From Arthrobacter alpinus (GTDB lineage Bacteria > Actinomycetota > Actinomycetes > Actinomycetales > Micrococcaceae): a stretch of DNA of 64,000 bases. Under the pieces are notes generated by a model. The model was not told where the DNA came from, did no database searches, and was given only the letters and a program-made list of their open reading frames with translations. A program made the position numbers and the translations under genes. Location of the stretch: positions 2,108,001-2,172,000 of the forward strand of contig NZ_CP012677.1 of NCBI RefSeq assembly GCF_001294625.1, written 5' to 3'. Shown here piece after piece: positions 45,995 to 55,414 of the stretch (positions are counted from its first letter, which is position 1; every line of letters starts with the position of its first letter).

Positions 45995-46042
45995 TCGAAT
46001 GAAGTCTGTTTGTAAAGTTTCACTCAACAAGGAGTTTGCACC

Positions 46043-47530
46043 ATGAGCGTGATAACCGTTGCCGGAGCCACCGGATACATTGGCGGGCGCCTGGTGCCCC
46101 TGCTATTGGAAGCCCACCATGAGGTGCGGGTTTTTGACTCGCACTCCACAAAAGCTCCGGGATGTGCCCTGTCGCGACCAGGTGGAGATCACGGTGGGCT
46201 CCATAGAGGATCCGCAGAGGGCACAGAATCTGGGTCACTGAGCCGACATTGTGTACTACCTGGTGCACTCCATGTCCGGGGACAAACACGCGTCCGCCAA
46301 TTTTGAACGTGTGGAAAGGCTGTGCGTGCGGAACCTCAGCAATGCTGCCAGAGATGCCGGAGTCGGCCGGCTCATTTATCTTTCTGGCCTACGTCCGCAG
46401 GGAAAGCTAAGCCGCTATCTGGTCCTCCCGCACGGAAGTAGGCGAGATTGGTTTGTCCTCGGGTATCCCTACGGCTGTTCTGCAAGCGGGGTTGGTCATA
46501 GGCTCCGGTTCTGCCAGTTTCGAGATGGTCCGGCACCTAACAGAGGTCTTGCCGGTCATGCCCGCCCCCCAAGTGGGTCCTGAACAAGATCCAACCCATC
46601 GCCGTCAGGGATGCGCTGCACTATCTGGTGGGCGCCTGCCAACTGTTGGCAGGGGTAAACAGGGCCTTCGATATTGGCGGACCGGAGGTTCTCAGCTACG
46701 CACAGATGATGCGCAGCTACGCAGCGGCAGCCAATTTTCGCCAGCTTGTAGTTCTGCCCCTTCCCGTTCTGACGCCATGGCTTGCCGCCCAGTGGGTCAA
46801 TCTAGTCACCCCTGTCCACCGCAGCCTGGACATCCCCCTGGCGGAGTCACTGCAGCATGACTGCGTGGCCAGCGAGACCGACATTGCCAACTACCTTCCC
46901 GAGGCCGACTGCGGGCTAACACCCTATACGCGCACCGTGGAACTGGCGCTGCACAAGATCGAGGCGGATACCGTGGAAACCAGCTAGGCCACAGCCCACG
47001 CCGTGAGCGCTCCGGCAGAACCGCTACCCAGCGATCCCGACTGGGCGGGGCTGACGGTGTTCACCGATGAACGCAGAAAAACCACCACGGCCCCCGCCAG
47101 CGATGTCTGGAAGGTCATCGAGGGCATAAGTGGCCAGAACGGCTACTACTCATTACCGTTCGCCTGGACGGTGCGCGGCTGGATGGACAAGCTCGCCGGC
47201 GGGGTGGGCCTGAGCCGCGGACGGCGCAGCAGCAACAGCCTGCAGCTCAACGACACCGTGGATTGGTGGCGGGTGGAAACCCTGGAGCGGTGGAAGCTGC
47301 TGCGCTTGCGGGCAGAAATGATCGTCCAGGGACGTGCCTGGCTCGAATTTGAGGTTACCCCGCTGCTTGCGGGCGGGGTGGAGACGGGCAGCGTGTTCCG
47401 CCAGCGGGCCATCTTCTTCCCCTGCGGCCTGTCCGGGCGCTTGTACTGGTTGGCCGTGCTTCCCTTCCACGGCATCATCTTCAAGAACATGGCCACCAGG
47501 ATCACCGCCGCCGCGGCTCAACAATCCTAA
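46043..47530 (+). pseudogene. Decayed SDR-type NAD(P)-binding protein fused to DUF2867
   Basis: One ancestral gene can be followed through all three frames. It starts VITVAGATGYIGGRLVPLLL (Rossmann GxxGxxG) and shifts frame near 46135. It continues to a TGA at 46239, followed in frame by ADIVYYLVHSMSGDK. It shifts again near 46440 (SGIPTAVLQAGLVIGSGS) and near 46573 at a six-C run, then reads RAFDIGGPEVLSYAQMM. A TAG at 46985 is followed in the same frame by the DUF2867 domain (47003-47530, WTVRGWMDKLAGGVGLSRGR, FRQRAIFFPCGLSGRLYWL). With two nonsense codons and three shifts, a functional full-length protein is not possible. The DUF2867 part alone could still be translated from the GTG at 47003. 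Confidence 0.88.
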
Positions 47531-47661
47531 GACCCGCCAGCCCCCGGCAGGTCCCGGATGGACCCGCCAGGCCCGGCCGGTCACGAGCAAGTTGCCAGTC
47601 AAGCTCCTACCAGGGCAGGATGCCACCGCACGCCGCGCACCCTAGAGTGGATTGGGTGATC

Positions 47662-48918
47662 ATGCATCCCCTCTACGAATGGTTCCGCCGGCACCGTTTC
47701 GCCGTCGACTTCGTCCTCATGGCCGTACTGTGGCTGACAGTCATGCCGTTCAGCCTGATGACCACCGGCGCCACCGCAGATTCCGTCCCCCACATAGCCG
47801 GCGGCATGGTGTTCACCACGGCCCTGGTAGTGCCGCTTGCATGGAGGCGCACACGAACTGTTATGGCAGGCATCATCATTGCCGTTGTGGCCATTGCGCA
47901 ATGGGCCCTGGCCGTGCAGCCCATGCCCTCCAACATTGCCGTTCCTCTCATTGTGTATCCGCTGGCCGCCTTCGGCCCCCGTTGGGCCAGCCTGGGCGGG
48001 CTCGGGCTGGCACTCATGGGCGCCGTCATGCTCGTGACCCGCTACTTTTACAACCTCACCTCCGCCTCGCTGGTTGACTTGCCCTACGGCGCCGTGTTGA
48101 TTCTGGTGGTTTGGGTGCTGGTGCTCTTCAGCTGGACGGCCGGGGACCTGACCCGGACCAAGCGCCTGCGCGAACAGGCCCTGGCGGACCGCGCGTACCG
48201 GCTGGAAATTGAGGCCCAGCACGAACGCGAGCTGGCCTCCAGCGACGAACGCGCCCACATCGCCCGCGAAATGCACGACATCGTGGCCCATTCCCTCTCC
48301 GTGATCATCACTCAGGCCGACGGCGCCCGCTACGCCGCCGTGGCCAACCCCGAGATCGCCCCGGCCACCCTGGCCACCATCGCCGAGACCGGCCGGTCCT
48401 CTCTGCAGGAAATGCGCCGGCTGCTGGGCGTGCTGCGCGGCGACGAGGACGCGTCCATGCGGCCCCTGCCTGGCCTGGCCGACCTGGATGAGCTGCTGCT
48501 GGGTATCCGCGCTGCCGGGCTCCCTGTTTCCTTCGATGTCAGGGGCGAGCCGCGCCGGATGCTGCCGGCCGGCGCCGAGCTGACTGCGTACCGTGTGGTC
48601 CAGGAGGGCCTGACCAATGTCATCAAACACGCCGGCCCCAAAGTCGTGGCCACCGTGAGGTTGAACTGGACCGCCCGGGGGCTGGAAGTGTCGGTGACGG
48701 ACGACGGCAGGGGGGCCTCGGCGTCGTTCGTTGACACCGGCCCCCTCCCCACGTACGACGGCGGCACCCCCACAGCGCCCAAGCCCACCACTGCTGGCGG
48801 GAACGGCTTGTGTGGCATGGCCGAAAGAGTCAAGCTGTACGACGGAACCCTGAACGCCGGGCCGCTGCCCGGCGGCGGCTTCGGCATCACCGTTCTCATC
48901 CCCTACACGGAGACTTAA
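47662..48918 (+). CDS. Sensor histidine kinase (NarL-partner, HisKA_3 type)
   Basis: The 418-residue protein has several N-terminal membrane segments (up to about residue 165), then the dimerisation/phosphoacceptor box ARIAREMHDIVAHSLSV-like (SDERAHIAREMHDIVAHSL, His near 213) and an HATPase domain with YRVVQEGLTNVIKHAG, VSVTDDGRGAS and GGNGLCGMAERVKLYDG. The signal is unknown. The gene is followed directly by its response regulator. The ATG at 47662 is chosen; GTG at 47656 or ATG at 47620 are possible. Confidence 0.93.
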   Translation: MHPLYEWFRRHRFAVDFVLMAVLWLTVMPFSLMTTGATADSVPHIAGGMVFTTALVVPLAWRRTRTVMAGIIIAVVAIAQWALAVQPMPSNIAVPLIVYPLAAFGPRWASLGGLGLALMGAVMLVTRYFYNLTSASLVDLPYGAVLILVVWVLVLFSWTAGDLTRTKRLREQALADRAYRLEIEAQHERELASSDERAHIAREMHDIVAHSLSVIITQADGARYAAVANPEIAPATLATIAETGRSSLQEMRRLLGVLRGDEDASMRPLPGLADLDELLLGIRAAGLPVSFDVRGEPRRMLPAGAELTAYRVVQEGLTNVIKHAGPKVVATVRLNWTARGLEVSVTDDGRGASASFVDTGPLPTYDGGTPTAPKPTTAGGNGLCGMAERVKLYDGTLNAGPLPGGGFGITVLIPYTET

Positions 48919-48919
48919 C

Positions 48920-49624
48920 ATGACTTCCAACCCCATCCGCGTCGCCTTGGTCGACGACCAGCAACTGGTCCGTTCCGGATTGGGCATGCTCATCAATTCC
49001 CAGCCCGACCTCACGGTTGTGCTCGAAGCCGGGAACGGGATCGAAGCCCTGGCAGGGCTCTCCGCCATCGCCGCCGACGTGGTTCTCATGGACGTGCGTA
49101 TGCCCGGCATGGACGGCATTGAAACGACCCGCCGGCTCGTGGAACGCACCAAGGCAGCCTCTGCCGGGTCGTGGCTGGCGGAGCTGAAGATCGTGGTGCT
49201 GACCACCTTTGACCTGGACGAATACGCGCTGGCCGCCATCCAGGCCGGCGCCAGCGGCTTCCTGCTCAAGGATGCCCCGCCCGAGGAACTGTTGGGCGCC
49301 ATCAGGACTGTTTTTGCCGGGGACGCCGTGATCGCCCCCTCCACCACGCGGCGGCTGCTGGATCATGTGGCGCCGATGCTCTCGGCACCGAGCCCCGCCA
49401 ACAAGGCCCACACGGCGGCCGTCGAATCGTTGACGGCCCGCGAACACGAGGTGTTTGAGCTGATTGCCAACGGGCTCTCCAACCCGGAGATAGCCACCCG
49501 GTTCTTTGTGTCGGAGGCGACCGTCAAAACCCATGTGGGCCACATCCTGGCCAAGCTCCACGCCCGCGACCGGGTGCAGGTGGTGGTCATCGCCTATGAG
49601 ACCGGGATCGTCACCCCGCGCTGA
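48920..49624 (+). CDS. Response regulator, NarL/LuxR family
   Basis: The receiver domain has the phosphoacceptor Asp in VVLMDVRMPGMDGIE (about residue 55) and a conserved Lys in GFLLKDAPPEE. The C-terminal LuxR-type helix-turn-helix reads LTAREHEVFELIANGLSNPE and VSEATVKTHVGHILAKL. It begins 1 bp after the kinase stop codon. Length 234. Kinase-regulator pairs of this class often control an adjacent ABC exporter; here such a system lies 5.8 kb downstream. Confidence 0.95.
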   Translation: MTSNPIRVALVDDQQLVRSGLGMLINSQPDLTVVLEAGNGIEALAGLSAIAADVVLMDVRMPGMDGIETTRRLVERTKAASAGSWLAELKIVVLTTFDLDEYALAAIQAGASGFLLKDAPPEELLGAIRTVFAGDAVIAPSTTRRLLDHVAPMLSAPSPANKAHTAAVESLTAREHEVFELIANGLSNPEIATRFFVSEATVKTHVGHILAKLHARDRVQVVVIAYETGIVTPR

Positions 49625-49634
49625 CCCGAAGGGG

Positions 49635-50471
49635 TTAACCCTTGACCGCTCCCGCGGTGAGGCCTTGGACGATGAACTTGCTGGCGAAGGCGAAGATCAC
49701 CAGCGTCGGGACAACCGTCAGCACGGCTGCGGCGGACATTGAACCCCAGTCGATGTTGAAGCTGGAGATGAAACCGGCCAGCGCGGTCGGGATGGTCTTG
49801 TTTTCGTCGGAGTTCATCAGGGTCACGGACAGGAACAACTCGTTCCAGCAGTTGACGAAGTTGAAGATGAAGCTGGCGGCGATGCCAGGCATCATGACGG
49901 GGACAAGGACCCTGAACAGCGCGCTGAGCCGGGAGCAGCCGTCAATCATGGCCGCCTCCTCCAACGCATCGGGCACGTTTTCGAAGAAGCCGCGCAGCAT
50001 GATGGTGCAGAACGGTATGCAAATGGCGATGTACACCAGGATCAGACCGGTCTTGGAATCGACAAGGTCGAAGTTTGTCATCATCATGTATAGCGGGCCA
50101 AGGGCGATAAATCCTGGGATCATCTGGGTCAGCAGGAACGCGGCCATGACGGCGCCCCTGCCGGCGAAATGAAAGCGGGCCAGGACGTAGGCGGAGAGCA
50201 ACGAGATCAGCGTCGCCACGGTAGACGCCACGGTCGCCACGACGAGGCTGTTGATCATGTACCGGCCGAAGTCGCTCTTGGTGAACAAGCCGATGTAGTT
50301 CTCGAAAGAGAGTTCCTTGGGCCAGTAATCCAGGGGTAGCGAATAGATGGTACCCGGGGCCTTGAGGGAGGTGACGACGATCCAGTACAGCGGGAATATC
50401 GTGACGATCAGGCAGATGCCAAGGAAAACTAATTTGCTGACCCGGCCAAAGGCGGTTTGTTTGTCAATCAT
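49635..50471 (-). CDS. Carbohydrate-type ABC transporter permease (MalG-like)
   Basis: The 278-residue protein has six membrane segments and the inner-membrane EAA loop EEAAMIDGCSRLSALFRVLVP that docks the ATPase. It overlaps the second permease gene in ATGA form and converges on the response regulator with a 10-bp gap. No ATPase gene is in the cluster, so it probably uses a shared MsiK/UgpC-type ATPase. Confidence 0.93.
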   Translation of the reverse strand: MIDKQTAFGRVSKLVFLGICLIVTIFPLYWIVVTSLKAPGTIYSLPLDYWPKELSFENYIGLFTKSDFGRYMINSLVVATVASTVATLISLLSAYVLARFHFAGRGAVMAAFLLTQMIPGFIALGPLYMMMTNFDLVDSKTGLILVYIAICIPFCTIMLRGFFENVPDALEEAAMIDGCSRLSALFRVLVPVMMPGIAASFIFNFVNCWNELFLSVTLMNSDENKTIPTALAGFISSFNIDWGSMSAAAVLTVVPTLVIFAFASKFIVQGLTAGAVKG

Positions 50472-51439
50472 CGGTTTGCCTTTCGGGGGCGCATGGCCAT
50501 CAGGTAGAAGACTGCGAACAGCATCAAAGTGAAGATCACGATGAGTCCCAGTGCCGATGCCTGGCCGTAATCGCCTTCCTGCGTAATTTTGATCATGTAG
50601 GTGGTGATGATGTGCGTCTGGTCCGCCGGACCGCCGCCCGTCATGGCCCAGATGATGTCAGGGAAGTTGAAGATCCAGATGATGCGCAGCAGGATCGTCA
50701 AGCCAAGCGTCACGGCAATGGCTGGCAGCGTGATGCTGAACAGCGTGCGAATCTTGCCTGCGCCGTCGATCGCCGCGGCCTCATACATTTCATCCGATAC
50801 CGATTGCAGTGCCGCCAGGATCATGATTGCGAAGAACGTCACGCCGTACCAAATGTTGGCAATGATGATTGCCGTCATGGCAAAGCCGGGCTCCGCCAGC
50901 CATGGGATGTGCGTTTGGATGATGCCCGCCTTCATCAGCAGGTCGTTGACCACGCCGAACTCGGCATTGAACATCCAGCGGAAAAGCATGCCGATGAGGA
51001 AACCTGACACGGCCCAAGGGAAGAAGATCAACGCCTGGTAGCCGCTGCGGAACCTGAACTTGCGCTTCAGGAACAGGGCCAGGGCGAAACCGATGACAAC
51101 CTGTGGCACAAGTGAGCCAACAACCCACACCACGGTGTTGCGGACGATCGTGCCAAATTCCGGATTCTCAAACAACGTGATGAAGTTGCCCCAGCCAACC
51201 CAGGACGTGTCGGAAAGGTCATTGAGGTTCCAGTTCCTGAACGCCATCTGGCTTCCGGAAATCATGGGGTAATAGGTGAAGATTGCAACGAAAATGGCTG
51301 CTGGCGCCATAAAGGCTGCCATGGTCCAGGCAGTTCGGGAGTTGTAACGCCTCTTCCTGCGGTACTCCGGGGACGGCCCGGGTGGTGCGCTGACCGTTTC
51401 CGGTCTGCGCACCACCGTCCGCTGTGCATTGAAAGCCAC
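50468..51439 (-). CDS. Carbohydrate-type ABC transporter permease (MalF-like)
   Basis: The 323-residue protein has a basic cytoplasmic N-terminus (YRRKRRYN), six membrane segments and the EAA loop YEAAAIDGAGKIRTLFSITLP. It is the partner permease of the MalG-like protein and is 6 bp downstream of the binding-protein gene. Confidence 0.93.
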   Translation of the reverse strand: MAFNAQRTVVRRPETVSAPPGPSPEYRRKRRYNSRTAWTMAAFMAPAAIFVAIFTYYPMISGSQMAFRNWNLNDLSDTSWVGWGNFITLFENPEFGTIVRNTVVWVVGSLVPQVVIGFALALFLKRKFRFRSGYQALIFFPWAVSGFLIGMLFRWMFNAEFGVVNDLLMKAGIIQTHIPWLAEPGFAMTAIIIANIWYGVTFFAIMILAALQSVSDEMYEAAAIDGAGKIRTLFSITLPAIAVTLGLTILLRIIWIFNFPDIIWAMTGGGPADQTHIITTYMIKITQEGDYGQASALGLIVIFTLMLFAVFYLMAMRPRKANR

Positions 51440-51445
51440 GGTGAA

Positions 51446-52747
51446 TTATCCCGCCATCTTTTCGGTCCAGTATGAATCCCAGCTGGCCAGCAGTTCCTTG
51501 GTGGACATCTTGTCCGTGAGGACCCGCTGCAGTTCACCGTCGGACTTCTTGATCCATTCGGTCCACCAGGCAACACCGCGCGGCTGGACGGCCGATATGT
51601 AGGTGTCGGGATTTTCTGTCATTGTCACGTAGGCGGCCCACGGGCCCGTGCTGTAGAACGGGTCCTTTGCAGCCGATTTCAGGATAGGGACAAGGCTGTT
51701 GTCTTTGCTGAAGGTGGTCGCCGGTTCGCCCTGCGCCAGGTACTTGATCAGCTTGACGGCCTCGGGCTTGTGGGCGCTACTTTCGGCAATGCCCCAACCC
51801 GCGGACGCCACCGGCTGGATGGCCTTGCCCGTGGGGCCGACCAGCAGCGGTGCAACATTCCACTGGTCTTCCTTGACGGAGGTGGATTCCTTGATTGTTG
51901 CAATCACTTCGGGGTCCTGTAGCAGGAACGCTGTGGAGCCGTTGCTGAAGCCCTGCACCATTTCCGGGTAGCCCCAGGCAACTGACGACGGTGGCGAGCC
52001 CTTCTTGAACAGTTTCATGTAGTCGTCCATGGCCGTCTGCGCCTCAGGGGCGGAGAAGATGGTCTTGCCGTTGTTCAGCAGGAACGCGTTTTCCTTGTTG
52101 ACCTGGTCCGCTGTGTAGGCCTCGATGACTGCCACTGCGTTTGAGTTGGCGTTGGGGCCGCCGCGGAATGCGTATCCGAACTTGTTGGCCGAGGGGTCGT
52201 TGAGCTTCTCGGCCTGGTTGATCAGGTCCTTCCAGCTCGACGGCGGGCCGCTGAACCCTGCGGCCTTGACAAGGTCCGTCCGGTAGAACAGGGACAGTCC
52301 GTAGAAGCCGTAGGGGATGTAGTAGGTCTTGTCGTCCTGTTTTGAGTAGTTCACAGCGTTGTCGGTCAGGTCGGCCCAGCCATTCCAACCCTTCAGGTCG
52401 GCGCTCATGTCGTAGAGCCACTTGTTGGCGCCGAAGGAACCGACGGTGATGTCGCGGGCCTCCACAACGTCTATGCCCTTGCCCGACTGCAGCATCTGCT
52501 GGATCTTCTGGTCGGCAGAGTCGGTGGGAGGCGAAATCAGGTCAACCTTGATGGTGGGGTTGTCCTTTTCGAAGCCCGCGAGAAGCTTCTTGATGGTGTC
52601 GGTGCGTGTGGGGTTTGTCAGACTTTCAACCATTTTCAGGGTGACCTGGCCATTGGCGGCGTCCTTGCCGCCAGCGCCGCCGCATCCGGAGAGTGCCAGG
52701 ACGGCTGCCACACCCAGTGCGGCTATGGTCGTGAGTTTGGATTTCAT
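51446..52747 (-). CDS. Extracellular solute-binding lipoprotein (family 1)
   Basis: The 433-residue protein has a signal peptide and lipobox (LALSGC, Cys near residue 22). The mature part is a sugar-type binding protein: LLAGFEKDNPTIKVDLI, GKGIDVVEARDIT, IPYGFYGLSLFYRTDLVKAA and GSTAFLLQDPEVIATI. It is the binding component for the two permeases. The ligand is unknown; the aminotransferase gene next to it suggests that it may not be a plain sugar. Confidence 0.93.
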   Translation of the reverse strand: MKSKLTTIAALGVAAVLALSGCGGAGGKDAANGQVTLKMVESLTNPTRTDTIKKLLAGFEKDNPTIKVDLISPPTDSADQKIQQMLQSGKGIDVVEARDITVGSFGANKWLYDMSADLKGWNGWADLTDNAVNYSKQDDKTYYIPYGFYGLSLFYRTDLVKAAGFSGPPSSWKDLINQAEKLNDPSANKFGYAFRGGPNANSNAVAVIEAYTADQVNKENAFLLNNGKTIFSAPEAQTAMDDYMKLFKKGSPPSSVAWGYPEMVQGFSNGSTAFLLQDPEVIATIKESTSVKEDQWNVAPLLVGPTGKAIQPVASAGWGIAESSAHKPEAVKLIKYLAQGEPATTFSKDNSLVPILKSAAKDPFYSTGPWAAYVTMTENPDTYISAVQPRGVAWWTEWIKKSDGELQRVLTDKMSTKELLASWDSYWTEKMAG

Positions 52748-52816
52748 GGATGACCTTTCATAGGGGTGTGAAGCAGAGATTGTTTTTTGTTCAGGAAAGT
52801 TCGGCCAATTCCCTTG

Positions 52817-54031
52817 TCAGCGGGCCTGGGCGAGCTTGGCAAGGGCGGGGACGGCACGCTCGGCGAATGCTTCGTAGTCGGCTGGGGTGTTGTATAGGTG
52901 GGTGGACAGCCGGAGGTAGCCTGCTCCGCCAAAGGTGGTGATGGCCGTTTCAAAGTCGAGCACGTCGGAAATGAGTGCCCGCACCGCGTGTGAGTCCTCA
53001 TGGGTTTCGGCAAGGCCACGCGGCAGCCTGATCAGCCGGAGCGGATCAACAGGCATCCCCACGCCCACCGACGCGTCCTCCCCCGTCAGGGCCGAGAAGG
53101 CATGCTGCACAATGTGCTGGCCGTAGTCGCCGAGGGAGGCGGCGTAGCTGCGGAACCCATCCCATCCATATCTGGCTTCCACCGTGTCAAACGCCGTCCT
53201 TGCCGACATCCATGACGTGATGTCCTGGGTACCAACGTGGTCGAAGCTCTCGGGGAAGACATGGGGGAAGCCCCACGAATCTATCAAGGGCTCCAGGTAG
53301 CGGCGGAACGCCCCGCGCGCCACCAGCGCCGCCGTGCCACGCGGGGCGCAGGCAAACTTGTGCAGGTTTCCGACCCAGAACCCGTCAAAGTCGGGAACGG
53401 GTTCGGCAAGCACACCTGGTGCGTGGGCGCCGTCGACAAGTACGGGAACCCCAAGCTTCCCCGCTGCCGCGGCAATCTCCACGACGGGGAAGCGGCGAGC
53501 GGTGGCGGAAGTTATTTGGTCGATGACAATCAGGGCTGTGCGGTCGTTGACCTGCGCCATCACTAGTTCCAGGACAAGTGCCGCGTCGGCGTCGAGCGGC
53601 ACGGACGCCACCTGCACCTTCCCGTTGTGCTTGCGGGCAATGCGCTTTGCGCCTTCAAGAACCGCGCCGTAGGCGTGGTCGGTGGTGACGATTTCGGCGC
53701 CGTCGGCAAAGGGCAGCGAGTTGTAGACGGCGCTGACGCCGGCACTGGCATTAATGACAAGAGCCATGTCCTCGTGGGGGACGCGCAGGAATTCCGCAAT
53801 GCCGACGCGGGTTCCGGCCAGGGTGGCAGCCTGTCCCATGAACCAGGTGCAGGGATTTTGGTCCATCTCAACCTTGAGCCGCAGCTGTTGCTGTTGTGCA
53901 GCGAGGGGAACTGCCCCGTAGGAGCCGTGGTTCAGGTGGACCTTGCCCGGCGTAATGGACCAATCGGAAATGGCCGGGGCGCCCTCGGGGGTGAGCAGCG
54001 GGGACGGTGCGGTCAGTGCGGGGATTGACAC
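52817..54031 (-). CDS. Class V PLP-dependent aminotransferase (isopenicillin N epimerase-like)
   Basis: The protein (404 residues from the GTG at 54031) has the class V fold: HLNHGSYGAVPLAAQQQQ near the start, DQITSATARRFPVVEIA, VLVDGAHAPGV (PLP-binding Asp-x-x-His), and the Schiff-base lysine in FWVGNLHKFACAPRGTAAL. It resembles isopenicillin N epimerase/EgtE-like enzymes; the substrate is unknown. It lies 69 bp upstream of the binding-protein gene on the same strand and is probably the first gene of that operon. Confidence 0.88.
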   Translation of the reverse strand: MSIPALTAPSPLLTPEGAPAISDWSITPGKVHLNHGSYGAVPLAAQQQQLRLKVEMDQNPCTWFMGQAATLAGTRVGIAEFLRVPHEDMALVINASAGVSAVYNSLPFADGAEIVTTDHAYGAVLEGAKRIARKHNGKVQVASVPLDADAALVLELVMAQVNDRTALIVIDQITSATARRFPVVEIAAAAGKLGVPVLVDGAHAPGVLAEPVPDFDGFWVGNLHKFACAPRGTAALVARGAFRRYLEPLIDSWGFPHVFPESFDHVGTQDITSWMSARTAFDTVEARYGWDGFRSYAASLGDYGQHIVQHAFSALTGEDASVGVGMPVDPLRLIRLPRGLAETHEDSHAVRALISDVLDFETAITTFGGAGYLRLSTHLYNTPADYEAFAERAVPALAKLAQAR

Positions 54032-54122
54032 GTTGGACTTTCTGTCAGGCGGATCGAAGTACCTGTAAGCTATCTCACAAAAAAACCTAAGACAAGACGT
54101 CACTTCCAATATTCATCAGATG

Positions 54123-54134
54123 ACTTTCTAAAGT
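54123..54134. promoter_or_regulatory. Candidate operator between the aminotransferase and GntR genes
   Basis: ACTTT-CT-AAAGT is a perfect 5-bp inverted repeat in the 226-bp divergent region. Direct copies of atcagatg lie on each side (54115-54122 and 54142-54149). The region is AT-rich and should contain both promoters. Binding by the GntR protein is inferred. Confidence 0.45.
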
Positions 54135-54257
54135 TTTGCGAATCAGATGCTTCCGTAGCCTCTTCGCGGCGCAAGATGTCCGATGACTTTGAAAACACAT
54201 ATGATGAGTTCAATGATTGGCGGCGGTGCCCGCCGCCCCGACCCAAGGAGCCCTACC

Positions 54258-54989
54258 GTGAGTGCAGTGGAAACGGCCATGCAGGGGCTGCGGTCCAAGA
54301 TTGCATCCGGGGAACTGGCCCCCGGCCAAAAATGTCCGCCGGAAGGTGAACTTTCAGCGCAGCTTGGCGTGTCCAGAAGTTCCCTTCGCGAGGCTATCCG
54401 GGCCATGTCGGCACTGGGCGTCATGGAGGCGCGGCATGGATCCGGCACCTATGTGTCATCCCTGGAACCAGCCGAAATCCTCAAGGGGTTTGCACTGCTG
54501 GTTGACCTCTTCCCCTTCGACAGCGTCCTTGAGCTATTTGAAATCCGACGGGCTCTTGAGTCGCACGCCGCGGCCGGCGCTGCGGCAAAATGCACGCCGG
54601 AACTCCTGGCCGAACTCGACGACCTCACCGCTAAGATGGAGGCCACGGAGGATTCCGCGGACATTTCAGATTTGGATGCTCGCTTCCACGAGGCCATCTG
54701 CACAGCAGGGGGAAATTCGACGTTGACGGGCCTCATGGGCCTGTTCCGTTCCCGCGGACGGCATTTCAACATCTTCGACAGTGTTGAGGGGGCAACCGTG
54801 CGCCAGGTAAGCAACAAGGGCCACCGCGACATTCTCGAAGCCATCCGGAACCGAGATCCGGCCTCGGCAGCCACGGCCACCGCCGCACACATCGCCCAGA
54901 GCGAGTATTGGCTCAAGAAATTCCGCCCGGCGCCCCAGGTCCTGCCGCAGGTACACCCTCAAAACCAACCGCAGGAGGACGTGGACTAG
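54258..54989 (+). CDS. GntR family regulator, FadR/FCD type
   Basis: The 243-residue protein has the GntR winged helix (LRSKIASGELAPGQKCPPEG, QLGVSRSSLREAIRAM, GVMEARHGSGTYVSS) and an FCD effector domain (FEIRRALESHAAAGAA, DLDARFHEAICTAGGNSTL, GHRDILEAIRNRDP) with the metal-binding Asp/His positions. The GTG at 54258 has AAGGAG with seven-base spacing and is preferred over the ATG at 54183. It is divergent from the aminotransferase/importer operon, which it probably controls in response to a small organic acid (inferred). Confidence 0.92.
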   Translation: MSAVETAMQGLRSKIASGELAPGQKCPPEGELSAQLGVSRSSLREAIRAMSALGVMEARHGSGTYVSSLEPAEILKGFALLVDLFPFDSVLELFEIRRALESHAAAGAAAKCTPELLAELDDLTAKMEATEDSADISDLDARFHEAICTAGGNSTLTGLMGLFRSRGRHFNIFDSVEGATVRQVSNKGHRDILEAIRNRDPASAATATAAHIAQSEYWLKKFRPAPQVLPQVHPQNQPQEDVD

Positions 54990-55267
54990 ACCTGTGGCTC
55001 CGGTCCGACATGCCCGGCCACCATCCGGGCGGCCATAGTCTCCGTCATAACCCTGCTAGCCGCGGGGTTCAGGAAGGCGCGGTCGATCAGCGCATGGCTC
55101 CCCTCCGTGGCCAGTCCTCGTCCCCAGGCCGTTTTGCACAGACGGTAACCACGCTCCGGCTCGCCGGCAGGGCGTCCGGGTTTGGACCGCAGGTAGGAAT
55201 TTGTTGTCGGTGCGGCCTCGGTGAACTCACACAACACCATGCGTTGGGTTTTCAGCACTATGCTCAT
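54986..55267 (-). pseudogene. Remnant of a GNAT acetyltransferase (RimJ-like), internal deletion
   Basis: The 93-codon frame begins MSIVLKTQRMVLCEFTEA, typical of RimJ-like GNAT N-termini, and then jumps to GYRLCKTAWGRGLATEGSHALIDRAF, the acetyl-CoA loop and following helix. About 60-80 central residues and the usual C-terminal end are missing, so the enzyme cannot be intact. The frame ends within the last bases of the convergent GntR gene. Confidence 0.75.
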
Positions 55268-55414
55268 GCCCCATTGTGGCCGGCACACTCCGACTGGCGT
55301 CCACCCCCGCGGGCGGCGGCTCCACCCCTGGTAGGAGGAACCGGCGTCGAACTTTTCAGTGATCTCCACCCCGGCTCCGATCCCCCGGCTTCGCGTGGAA
55401 ATTAGGCTGGGACC

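Noticed and set aside
47599-49347. 582-codon open frame on the minus strand, opposite the kinase and response regulator
   Set aside because: It is antisense to two unmistakable genes, has low-complexity Gly/Gln/His-rich composition, no domain and no ribosome site; it is a product of high GC at third positions.
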